A stretch of 64,000 nt of DNA. Source: Xiphophorus maculatus. Its lineage: Eukaryota; Chordata; Actinopteri; Cyprinodontiformes; Poeciliidae. The stretch is from NCBI RefSeq assembly GCF_002775205.1, contig NC_036447.1, forward strand, positions 22,178,501-22,242,500, in the 5' to 3' direction. Below, one piece after another: positions 22,697-33,262 of the stretch. How positions within the stretch are numbered: position 1 is the first letter of the stretch; each line of letters begins with the position of its first letter. The notes beneath the pieces are model-generated. The model did not search any database. It worked only from the letters and a program-made list of their open reading frames with translations, and was not told the DNA's origin. A program made the position numbers and the translations under genes.

Positions 22697-23641
22697 CTTT
22701 GCATTACTGAGGACGACAAACTAAACCAGAAACAATGTTGAAGTGAAACATGACGTATCTTAAGGAAACCACATTGGTGTGATGAGTTCAACCCTTCACA
22801 CATATCAGCAGGCCTCATAAATGATGTGTAAAATGATCATTTTCTCTATGTTTCAAATGCTAAAACTAAACTCTATCAAAACAACCAAAAAGTAAGAAGA
22901 CATGCTTATTATTAGTAAAATAAAAATAAGTTCTTACAGAATTGGAGGAAATGGTCATAGAAAATGTGGGAGGGCTGAGGTGTAGTGGTTAGTGCTGTAT
23001 CATCTCAGCAAGAATATTTCCTGTTTAAATATAAGTAAAGCAGAACTTTCTGTCTATAGTTTGATAATTTATTTTAGAACATTCATCGATGTTCTCCAGG
23101 TTCTCTTTCTCTCATTGCAAAACTGTTTATAGTAACAGAATCTAGTGAATAAAATGAGCAGGAAGAAACATGTTGCCACACATTGAGGTTAAATTAAAAT
23201 TTATTTTACAGTCAAACTGACAAATGACAAATATAGAAACATAAAAAAGATTACTAGAACAATTTAAGAGGATGAAAAAACTGTAGATTTAAAAAGTGTT
23301 TTCCTCTACAGAAAACCTTATCACCTTCATGATTTAGTCTTAATATAAAAAGAAACAAAGGCTGGTTCATCAAAAACCTCTTATTTATTGTGGTGTGGAG
23401 AAAGTTAATATAATGAAATAAGTTGCATCATTAAAATATTTAGCAATTAGCATCTAAATTTTTAAATTAGCTTGAAATGTATATAATAATTTCCTCTGCA
23501 GTGCATTTCATCATTTTGCTTTCCGACAATCAGAATAAATATCTTCATTTGTGGTGAGACTTTGGTTCACATGTTGAGATTCTGCAGCTTCATCGTTGCT
23601 CCTGATGCTTTGATGCAAAGGTTGAGCTGTCTTCTGGATTT

Positions 23642-26600
23642 TCACAAATCTGAAAAATAATCATTTATGATATTCAGATAAATGAGATTTATATTACTGA
23701 GCAGAAAAACTTATCTGGATGAATGTTTATAATCTCACAGGACAAAACCTGAAGGATCTGGACACAAAGATAAAGTCATCCATTGAGCAAAGAACCAATG
23801 TAGAGGGTGATGAAAAAGTTATTAATGTAGGAGAAATGTATACTGAATCCTCAAAGGCTGCGATTTGTGATCAAACTTCTCAAATCCACCTGTTGAAATT
23901 TTGATGAAGCATCTTTTGAGACGTGACAAAGACATGGAGAAACTGAACAGAAACAGAAAACTTTCCCTAGTGGACATAAAAATAAGTAACAGGAAACGTT
24001 TTGGATCCAGTTGTCATCATTTCTTTTCACTTTTGTTTTAGAGATTTCATATGTAATCTATCCAGGATAGTAAGACATATAGAAATCCACTAGTGCAGTC
24101 ACTAGCTGTGTTTCTATTACAATTGTGTGCAAATATTTGTCGATATTCTGCTAATCTTGACTAAAGTTATAATGAGATATTTTCATCATTCAGTCTTGGC
24201 GCTAGCATTTCTCTATCAGCCATCAGAGGAGACGTCAGCATCTTGTGCTGGAGTGACAAGTTTCTTATTGGGAGCGGCTTTGTATGCAGCGTTTTGGGTA
24301 AATTGCAGTCTGTGATTTCTCAGAAGAGCTGTGGATTTTACACGTTTGAATTTTTTATGAACTGTGAGAGCTCTGGTGGAGACTGCTGCACATTATCCCA
24401 AATAAGCCCCAAAACAAACCATCATCCTGCTACTGTTTCTTGTCGTCATCTTCAACCTTTTCGCCAGCAGTAACATCTGGATATGTATAATGTTACTTGT
24501 GTGATGCTAAAAAACTGTTTCCATTGCAGTTTCGCGAAATACATCTATTTCAACACGACTGGAAAACATTATCTACCTACTGCAAAACGTTTCATTGAAA
24601 ACTCTTAAGTTTTTTAGAAATTGGTGTGTTTCCATTAAGCAAATTTATTTTATAGTTAATGAAAACTTAACTAATGTCCTCGCAAGAAGAAATCTTTCAG
24701 AGCGGCAGCTTTGTGGTCTTACATCATAGATCCTTTTTTTCTTGTTCTTTATTGTTGTGGGTTGATGTTCTGGTTAAATTCACCTTGTTGCTTCAATTTT
24801 CTTTTAAGAATCATCAGAAGGACAAACGGCAGGATCCACAGCAGAAACAGGACGACACGCAGAATGTAAAATAAGGTCAGATCTGAAAAGAAGAGAATTG
24901 AATATTCAATAGGCAAGGACAGAAAATTTCCTTCAAACAGACACAGAGAATGAAAGCATGTAATAACAATTTGAAACATTGTTTACAAAAAATCAACACT
25001 AAACATTCAGACTTCATTTATGAAGGTCCAGGCAACAGGAAGGACTGGTAGGTCCAGGATTGACCTGCGTTGGCTCAATTGTCTCTAATGGGAGATTGGA
25101 CACACCTGAGATAAAACTTCTAGAAAGAGCACAAGCTGCTACAGTTAGTTTATAAATCACTGAACAGCTCAGCATCACAATACATTAAAGATCTGCTGTT
25201 GTTGTGTCAACCTTCCAGACCTCTCAGGTCTTCTGGTTCTGGTTCTGCATCTCCAGAACCAGAACCAAACATGGAGAAGCAACATTGAGCATCTATGCAC
25301 CACAAATCTGGAACAAACTGCAAGAAAACTGCAAATATGCTGAAACACTGAGTTCCCTTAAATCTGGACTAAAAACCAGCCTGTTTAGTTTCTTTTGAAA
25401 CATAATCAATGAAAAATTTAACAAAGGCACTTTGTTGACTAAATTATAATGTTTCAAATGTTGCCTTTGCGTTCTATGAGTTTGTATGTTTGTTGTGTTT
25501 TTATGATGTAAAGCACTTTGAAATACCTTGGTGCTGAAATGTGCTATATAAATAAAATTTGATTGATTTGATGGCTGACTTAAATTCATATTAGTGTACT
25601 GCAGTGGACATCTGCAGCATTACCATTAGGCTGTGGGGTGAAGGCAGGAAAAGCTGTGAGAAGCCAACAAAACAACATTCTCTAATACTCCATTAATGTA
25701 TTTGAGTACTTGAATATCTGCTGTTTGTGGAAAACTAAGTGAAGGAAATCAGGAGAGGCACAGAGAAACAGAAAATGTAAAGAGTTTACCAGGATTATAT
25801 GATGGTGGCTGTGATGTCAAATGTTCAGCAGAGCTGGTTTCATGCAGTGAGACTGTCAGAGAAAATACAAAACATAATGTCTTTAAAATCCTTAACCTAG
25901 ATTTTGTGTTGCTTTTTATTATTCTATCTCTCTCTGTGTTGGTCTCACCGACTGCCAGCTGTATCTTTATGAATCTCAGCTGAGAGTCTGAACCACAGTA
26001 GTATGTTCCTGCATCAGCTGCTTCCAGTTCAGTGATGATCACAGAGAAACAGATGGAGGAGACATTGAGCAGCTTGAACTTTGTTTGGTTCTCCATCATG
26101 TCTGTACAGTTGTTGTGTTGGTCTCCTTTACAGAGGAACTTCTTATTATCAAGTTGTTGTCCTGAATTAGGACACTGCAGAGTTACTGGACGTCCCTCGA
26201 TGCCACTGATGTGGTACGACTTCAGACAGAACAATTTTGCTGGAGAAGGAAATTTTAATAACTGTTGTATTTATAAACTTCTTAAGATTCATTATCAAAT
26301 TAGCAAAGGCAGAATGATCTCTCACCTTTGACCTTCAGTTCAACAGCAGAGAAACCATCAAATCCTGAGTTTCTCTGGACTCCACAAAGATACGACCCAG
26401 AATCCTTCAGGGTCAGACTGGAAATGGTCACTGTGAATATTCTTGACTTCCTGTCATCAGAGAGTCTGAATCGTCCATTTTGTGTGTTGCTAGAGGTGAT
26501 CACTGCCTGCTGTCGACATGTGGAGGGCCGGTTTCCTCTGCAGAGGAACTTCAGCTTGTTGACAGACTGAGAGTCGTACGGACAGCTGATGGTCACTGAA

Positions 26601-27443
26601 CCTTCCTCAATACTTTGGATTTTATTCACCGTGTTGCAGCATCTGTCTGACATGAGGTTAATAAAACAATGTAAAGTGAAAGAAAACCTAGAAATAAATC
26701 TAAAACATAAAAGAAAGTGGTAGTGTTTTGATAGAGATTTATATTTAACATTATAGACTAGTACAATTTTCTTGTATTAACTTGTCTGCATTGATGTCTA
26801 AACATTTACCTTCTTTTATGTGCAGTTTTACTTCACTGTAAGTATCAATAAACCACCCAGTGACTCCACACCAGTATTTCCCAGCATCATGTGATTGAAG
26901 ACCAGAGATGGTCACTGTGACGATTCTGATCTTTTTATCATCAGTGATGGAATATTTGCCTTTATTTTTCTGTTTTGTTGTAATGAGAACGTCACTGGAG
27001 CCACAGTCATTCTTACAAAAGTATTTTTTGCTATCCTTAAATCTCTCATCATAGTGGCATGAAAAATTTACACCTCTTCCCTCATATCCAAACACTTCGA
27101 TCAAACCTTCAGCACTGATCACAAAACTCAGAGCTGCTGCAGACAGAAAACAACATCAGTTTAGTTTTCATGCTTCAACATTTGAACAATAAATATATTT
27201 TTTTACAAGTTTTGTAAAACTACTTTTTCTAATAAAAAGCACAATTAGTTTGTATGAGATCAGACGATCACATTTCAGTCACAACACAAACAGGAAGTGC
27301 TACTGAGTCTTTAAGTAAATGCTATATAATTTAAAAACACATTTAAATTTAATTAAATAAAATTCATCATAAGATTAAAGCAAACTGTTGTAGATCATAT
27401 ATTATGTCTTACTGCAGACGATGATGTGTTGATGGCTCCACAT
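23642..27443 (-). CDS. CD300/pIgR-like receptor B1, three Ig domains, Arg in membrane segment
   Basis: Exons: leader 27,413-27,443 (MWSHQHIIVC); Ig1 26,810-27,136; Ig2 26,326-26,646; Ig3 25,949-26,239; stalk 25,790-25,852; membrane 24,784-24,882; terminal exon from 23,649. Joined, they give 1,140 nt, 379 residues, ending two residues into the terminal exon. The three Ig domains are nearly those of gene A1. The membrane segment reads LFYILRVVLFLLWILPFVLL: where gene A has Pro, B has Arg (residue about 353), a buried charge of the kind used by activating receptors to bind adaptors such as DAP12 or FcR-gamma. The tail would be only KRKLKQQDL. The terminal exon also has a 45-codon frame ending NEDIYSDCRKAK at 23,511, reachable only if an unseen small exon shifts the phase. 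The intron between stalk and membrane exons holds a plus-strand L2 LINE fragment. Confidence 0.8.
24117..24660. repeat. Interspersed repeat with three TGTTTC(C/T)ATT motifs
   Basis: TGTTTCTATTACAATTG near 24,119, TGTTTCCATTGCAGTTTCGC near 24,516 and TGTTTCCATTAAGCAAATTT near 24,627 are spaced as direct repeats in the last intron of gene B1. No transposase is present. The copy in unit 2 lies at about 46,482-47,023. It looks like a non-autonomous element or a compound of several; the family was not recognised. Confidence 0.35.
25144..25571 (+). mobile_element. 5'-truncated L2-clade LINE, 3' fragment
   Basis: The plus strand encodes the last part of the LINE reverse-transcriptase ORF (matching the product of the larger copy at 31,536-33,262), then the same 3' end: AAGCACTTTGAAATACCTTG, TATAAATAAAATTTGATTGA. 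It sits in the gene B1 intron between stalk and membrane exons, in opposite orientation to the gene. Confidence 0.7.
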
Positions 27444-27769
27444 CTCTTTGTTCTTCTAAACCAGAGTTAAACTGAGGCAGAAGTTATTTTAAAATGAGAC
27501 ATTTAGAGGAAACGTCAGAGCTATTAAGGATCCGGACATTCAGAAAGTTTAACAGCTTTTGAACTTGTCAACTTAATTCACAAGTGTGAAACTTCTTGTT
27601 TCTGCCTTGGTCAAGTGATAACTCTGCAACCGAGTCGCTCACAGGCTTTACTCACAAATACAGGAAATAGATTTTTTTCACCACAACGAAGTTTGGGTGG
27701 ATTATTGAGGGACACTCAGTTTTCAGGTTTTAATCTTAGCTGTGCAGATCTTCATGTTTGAACTTCAGA

Positions 27770-28738
27770 TGTTCTTTTCCTTAAATATTTTCTTCAGGAA
27801 CTTGATTTGTTCTCACACCAAGAAACGAGTCGGCACAGTTTAGCATTGAGAAGTGTTTATTGCTTCTATCTGTTGAATTCATAAAAACTTATCAGTTGAA
27901 TGATTTTTTATTTATTTATAATTAAAGACATTAGTGATGAGAAGAGTTTAATCATTACAGCACTGAACCTTAAAAAAAATTGAGATAATCTATTGATAAC
28001 ACACTGATTTTAGTTTAGGTATAATGTTGGAAAAAAGACTTTTTAGCTTTTGCTATTAAAAAAGATGAACATTAATAAAACAAGATTACATCATTTTTCA
28101 GGGAAAACCAACTTGATTGGTGCTTCTTTATTCTGTTCATGTGCAGAAAACATCTGGTGGAAGAGAAGGAAGTTCACTGCATGCTAAGTAACACCTGTAA
28201 CCATGGAAACAGCACCAACTTCCTCTCTTTTACCGCCTGCTCCAGGTGGTTTATCTGCATCTTCCACTGAATGCTTCTGTTTGTTCAAAGAAAATTTTAT
28301 ATCAGATAGTGAGCTCCAAGTGTTTAATGTATGAAGGTCGCCCTAACATCAGACTAATCTTTAGCTCCCTCTAGTGGTTCAAGTTGAGACTCAGATTGGG
28401 AAACTCCAAAATGTTAAAATTACTTTCAAAAGAAAAAGCTAAAATTAAAATAATACCCTACTCCTAAATCTGCCATAGGTGTGAATCATTTTTTTTGTAT
28501 GTGTAGATTCTTTGAAACTTATTTTGAAATTCCTTCTTGGTTTCAGAAACACAACAGAGCCTAAAGATGCATATCGTGACACAGTGAACAGATCATCTGC
28601 CCTTCACTGCCCAGGCTGATATGACAGTACATGTCAATTTGACTTGTTCTGTCTGCATATAGTTTTAACACACCTTAATAACATTTGAGATAAAACCTAA
28701 TAAGTATTAAATATCCTTATCTGACATCTGTTACACAA
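27770..28738. other. Spacer upstream of gene B1, nothing recognised
   Basis: Similarity to the gene A 5' flank ends at about 27,765. Beyond it no exon or element with defined ends was seen. CCACTAGAGGGAG (minus strand, about 28,366-28,378) resembles a CTCF core; the same motif occurs at about 12,651. Confidence 0.3.
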
Positions 28739-29215
28739 TGTTACGGCCCGGCTCTGATGACCGCAACAACAAACTGGGAGGACACGACAACAAGAACCAT
28801 TTTAAGCCCTTCAGAGGCATTTATTATTAAAATGATTGTCTAGATTTAGTGGGCAGCAGCCCAAGAACCGCTACACCGGCGTGTGCTCCCTTCGGCCTGG
28901 TCCTCCGCCTGGTGCAGATCTCCCTCAGTCATGGACTGGTTTGCCCCCACAGGCCTCAGCCTCTGCTCCCAGGTCTGGTCATGCGACGCCTCCACATGTG
29001 GTCCATCTGAACCACGAACTGGTTCCCACATCGTGTCAAGCGACTGAAGCAACCCACACCTTCTGGTTCCTGGCTCCGCCTCTTGATCTGACCTCTAGCT
29101 CTCTCTGCTTCTGGGCCTGGATGTCCATGAATGGTCATCCAGGCCCCTGGATACATGATTCAGGTGGACAAGTGATTATAAGCGACTCCCAACTCCAAGA
29201 CCCTCATTGAATGAA
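28739..29215. repeat. GC-rich inserted block of unknown class
   Basis: This block is much richer in GC than its surroundings and begins TGTTACGGCCCGGCTCTGAT. On the minus strand it has an AATAAA about 90 bases before that edge. It could be a solo LTR or the 3' end of a retrocopy. No terminal pairing or target duplication could be confirmed. It lies directly behind the 3' UTR of the A-type relic and recurs at 51,086-51,560. Confidence 0.35.
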
Positions 29216-29315
29216 AATTAACAGGCAAAATGCAAAACAGCAGGCAGGGGGCCATCATCACACACAAGATGTTAGAAACATTGGTCACGTGGTTCTTAAC
29301 TTCTGCTGGTCTCCT

Positions 29316-30027
29316 TTAAAGGATGTTGTTGTAGATATCATTGTTATCACGATTCAACATGTTTGGAGTGGAAGAGTTCATGTAAACAACATCCTCTTGT
29401 AAATCATAGACCTAAAAGTAATAATATATGAAATTAATTAGATTCTCTTTGCAAAAAACATCAAATATCTTGTAGCTGAAGTTCAATTTACTCACATCAT
29501 TGATTCTCATCTCCACATTACTATCAGCAGAGTTCAACACGTTTGCATTGATTCCATCCACTGAAAACACAAAGTAAACATGATGTGATTCTGTGGAGGA
29601 TTTATGTGTTAGTATATAATCTGTATAAATGTACCTTGCTTGATCCTTGATTTGTATTTTAAAACCAGCAAAAGGACAAATGTCAGGATCAGAAGCAGAG
29701 CGAAGACCGCAGGCAGAATGTAGAATAAAGGAACATCTGAAAACAAGGAAGTGGAGAACTTAGCTGGTTCTCCAGGAACAGAACCCTACACAGAAACACC
29801 ACAGAATGACATGAATTACTTATTTTAGTCAGACCTGATAGACATGTTCCTGTTTTCTCATTCTATCTCCACCACATTTAGATGGTTTTCTTAACTTATT
29901 GTTAATACATCTAAATCCATTAACATTAGTAACAGAGATATAGAAAGAAGCCTAAAGAGTTTACCAGATTTATGTGATGGTGGCTGTGATGTAACTTGTT
30001 CAGCAGAGCTGGTTTGATGTGGAGAGA
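29316..30027 (-). pseudogene. A-type receptor relic: stalk, membrane and tail exons only
   Basis: Four exons homologous to gene A remain: stalk 29,965-30,027, membrane 29,635-29,736, tail 29,496-29,560 and 29,316-29,411. The membrane exon matches gene A (no Arg), and the tail keeps three tyrosines (VYDLQ, VYMNS, IYNNI). Upstream, where Ig3, Ig2, Ig1 and leader should lie, the intron sequence passes at about 30,090 into the 3' flank of a B-type gene. In gene A1 the matching points lie at about 20,240 and 23,100, so roughly 2.9 kb with every Ig exon was deleted. It cannot make a receptor alone. Splicing of its cassette onto a neighbour is possible but unproven. Confidence 0.75.
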
Positions 30028-30089
30028 CTGTCAGAGAAAATACAAAACATAATTAACCTGGATTTTGTTTTGCTTTTTATTATTCTATT

Positions 30090-30559
30090 TATTATTCTTT
30101 CTCTCATTGCAAAAGCTGCTTTTGTAAAATGCAGAATCTAGTGAATAAAATGAGCATGAAGAAATATGTTGCCACAAATTGAGGTTAGAATTAAATTTTA
30201 TTTTAAAGTCAAACTGACAAATGACAAATATAGAAACATAAAAAAGATTGCCAGAACAATGTAACAGGATGAAAATACTGCAGATATAAAAAGTGTTTTC
30301 CTCTACAGAAAGCCTTATCATCTTCATGAAATAGTCTTAATTTAAAAAGAAACAAGATGGTTCATCAAAAACCTCATATTTATTGTGGTGTGGAGAAAGT
30401 TAATGAAATAAAACAAGCTGCATCATTAAAACCTTTAACAATTAGCATCTAAATCTTAAAATTAGCTTGAAATATATATAATAATTTCCTCTGCCTTGCA
30501 TTTCACCATTTTGCTTTCCGACAATCAGAAGAAAGATTTTCATTTGTGGTGAGACTTGA
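30090..30559 (-). pseudogene. Relic of a B-type receptor 3' end
   Basis: This segment is similar to 23,100-23,551, the 3' UTR and last part of the terminal exon of gene B1 (TTTTGCTTTCCGACAATCAG at both). Similarity stops at GGTGAGACT, where the LTR-like block begins. It shows that a second A-B gene pair once stood here, now reduced by deletion and by the array breakpoint. Confidence 0.6.
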
Positions 30560-30900
30560 TGTGGAAAAATTACAATAAGGTCACACCTGCTAGTTGTATT
30601 GCTCTATGTTTATCCTAAGTTCTGTATATTCCCACCAAGATAAAGCTATTTTGGTTACATGTACAAGGTTGGTCGTTGTTTTTCACAGCTGCATGGGAAC
30701 CAGTCTGTTTCCCAGGCTTTTAATCCTTTATCCCTTTGTATAAAACTAATGTGTTGTCTCTGCCTGGCAGAGTTTTTCATCCAGACCTGCTTCATTATTG
30801 ATTGTCCAACAAGCTCTCTGTATTGTGCGCAATATATGAATAAACCTGATTGAGTGATTTTACCTGAACAGTGCTTGAGATCAAATTGGCTGGTTGAACA
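30560..30900 (+). mobile_element. Solo LTR-like block at the array junction
   Basis: The 341-bp block begins TGTGG and ends GAACA (TG...CA). It holds TATAAAA at 30,739-30,745 and AATAAA at 30,839-30,844, the spacing of a retroviral-type promoter and polyadenylation site. It ends exactly where the LOXL-derived sequence of unit 2 begins. No internal genes and no target duplication are seen; it is treated as a fossil of an LTR element, family unknown. Confidence 0.4.
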
Positions 30901-31405
30901 GCCAAAAAGCTCACAGCTCTGGAGGAGCAGGTAAAAGGAAACTGGTAGGAATTTACAATGAAAAACTGAAATGTAGAAATATGGTGGAAGAGGACTGCTG
31001 CAAAATACCCTAGAATAGACAAGTGGTTCACGATCCAGCAGCGACTATAAACATACAGCCACAATGGATACAATGGAGTGGTTTAGATCAAAGCACATTA
31101 ATGTTTTAGAACAGCCAAGTTAAAGTCCAGCTCCAAATCCAACTGGCAAGTTGGCAAGCAATCATGGCAAGACTTTTGTGCTCACAGAAGAATGGACGTC
31201 TAGATGAGCAAAAACTGTACAGAAATTTTAAAACCATGTATCATTTCTCTTCTACCTGACAAATTTGCCCAACCTTATCATGCATAAAGTAAATAAAACT
31301 CATTAAAACCTGTATTTATTATGTGACAAATCTGTAAAGTTTGCATGTGGATACTTTCTAAAGGCACTGCTGGTGAGGAACTGACTTGCTTCTGATTGCC
31401 CTTAC

Positions 31406-31535
31406 CTTGTCCTTGGCCGAACTTGGCACTGTGTGCCCAGGTGAAGCTGTGCTGGAAGCCCAGCTGCCAGCACAGCACGTTGGCAAGTTTAATATCCACC
31501 TCGTCATCACACACTGTGCGCCAGGATCCGTCGTA
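31406..31535 (-). pseudogene. LOXL exon 1 relic, copy 2
   Basis: This is the 3' part of the first coding exon of the LOXL-like gene ([20 protein letters not shown]), with its donor at 31,405. The start codon, signal peptide and first SRCR residues are replaced by a LINE, and exons 2 onward are absent because the array breakpoint lies in intron 1. One conserved Arg before QLGF is now Trp. It is not functional. Confidence 0.85.
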
Positions 31536-33262
31536 GAATCAATCAATAAATCAATCAATCAAATTTTATTTGTATAGCACATTTCAGCAGCAAGACATTT
31601 CAAAGTGCTTTACATCATTACAAACACAGAAACACAATGCAATATAGAATCAATCATTAAGTCAAGTTCCATCAATAAATTTGTAATTGATTACGTTTCA
31701 AATACAATCCTAAACAGGTGGGTTTTCAGTTGAGATTTAAAAGAAGTCAGTGTTTCAGCTGTTTTACAGTTTTCTGGAAGTTTGTTCCAAATTTGTGGTG
31801 CATAGATGCTGAAAGCTGCTTCTCCTCATTTGGTTCTGGTTCTGGGGATGCAGAGCAGAACCAGAACTGGAAGACCTGAGAGGTCTGGAAGGTTGATACA
31901 ACAACAGCAGATCTTTAATGTATTGTGGTGCTAAACCGTTCAGTGATTTGTAAACTAACAGTATTTTAAAGTCTATTCTTTGAGCTACAGGGAGCCAGTG
32001 GAGGGACTTTAAAACTGGTGTTATGTGCTCTATCTTCCTGGTTTTAGTGAGAACGCGAGCAGCAGCATTCTGGATCAGCTGCAGCTGTTTAATTGATTTG
32101 TTGGACAGACCTGTGAAGACGCTGTTGCAATAATCAATACGACTGAAGATTAACACATGGATGAGTTTCTCTAGATCTGGCTGAGACATTAGTCCTTTAA
32201 TCCTGGAAATGTTCTTCAGGTGATAGAAGGCCGACTTTGTGTCTGTCTTTATGTGGCTCTGGAGGTTCAGGTCAGAGTCCATCACTACTCCCAGGTTTCG
32301 GGCTGATCGCTGGTTTTCAGTTGTAATAACTGAAGCTGTGCATTGACTCTAGATCGTTCCTCTTTAGGTCCAAAAATAATAACTTCAGTTTTGTTTCTGT
32401 TCAGCTGGAGAAAGTTTTGGCACATCCACACATTTATCTGTTCTAAGCATCTGTTCAGTGATTGGATGGGCTCTGAGTCACCTGGTGACATCTTAATGTA
32501 GAGCTGTGTGTCATCTGCATAGTTATGGTAGCTAATATTTTCTGTTATAACCTGAGCTAGTGGGAGCATATAAATATTGAATAAAAGGGGTCCTAGGATT
32601 GAACCTTGGGGTACCCCACATGTGACCATTGACCTCTTTGATGAAAAGTTTTCAATTGAAACAAAGAAATCCCTGTTCTTTATGTAGGATTCAAACCAGT
32701 TAAGCACTGGACTGGAGAGTCCGACCCAACTCTCCAGTCGATTCAGTAATATGTCATGGTCAACAGTGTCAAAAGCTGCACTGAGGTCCAACAGAAACCA
32801 GCACTGTGGTTCTGCCACAGTCCGCATTTATATGGATGTCATTGAACACTTTTACGAGGGCGGTCTCTGTGCTGTGGTGAGCACAAAAACCAGACTGGAA
32901 GGAGTCAAAGAGGTTGGTTATAGTTAGGAAGCTAGTTAATTGTTTACACACAGCTTTTTCATTAACTTTGCTGATGAATGGGAGGTTGGAGATCGGCCTG
33001 TAATTCTGCATTAGTGATTTGTCCAGATTGTTCTTTTTTATAAGTGGTTTGATTACTGCTGTTTTCAAAGCCTGGGGGAAAACGCCTGATGAGAGCCATG
33101 AGTTTACTATTTGGATCAGATCAGCAGCAATAACAGGCAGGACTTTCTTAAAGAAATGTGTGGGTAAAACATCCAGACAGCAGGAACTGGAGCTTATTTG
33201 ACTTATAATTTCCTGTAGGGTTTTATAATTAAGTAGTTGGAATTGGGTCATTTTTCCTGTAT
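31536..33262 (-). mobile_element. 5'-truncated L2-clade LINE
   Basis: Reverse transcriptase is readable on the minus strand in three segments: 32,769-33,251 (QNYRPISNLPFISKV), 32,285-32,827 ([29 protein letters not shown], catalytic YADD) and 31,764-32,285 (LHWLPVAQRIDFK). The switches of frame near 32,800 and 32,285 are two frameshifts. The endonuclease half is missing. The 3' end (TTTATTTGTATAGCACATTT) finishes in AATC/TTGA repeats at 31,536-31,565, usual for L2-like LINEs. It is inserted in LOXL exon 1 with loss of about 670 bp of target, and is present in units 2 and 3 but not in unit 1. Confidence 0.85.

Larger units (their letters stand above)
10126..30900. repeat. Tandem unit 1 (about 20.8 kb)
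   Basis: The sequence starting GCCAAAAAGCTCACAGCTCT at 10,126 recurs at 30,901 and 53,247. Everything in order (LOXL exon 1, tektin-4, zinc-finger relic, receptor genes A and B, A-type relic) is repeated. Unit 1 lacks the 1.7-kb L2 LINE of units 2 and 3, and it has the only complete first LOXL exon. Its left two thirds differ from unit 2 by scattered substitutions. Its right third (from about 23.2 kb) is nearly identical to unit 2. Confidence 0.9.

Noticed and set aside
25144-25571. Considered as a gene B exon or separate gene
   Set aside because: Matches the LINE 3' end at 31.5-31.9 kb on the opposite strand, including its TTGATT tail.
28836-29210. 124-codon plus-strand open frame in the GC-rich block
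   Set aside because: Open on both strands because of base composition; no domain. Kept only as a repeat of unknown class.
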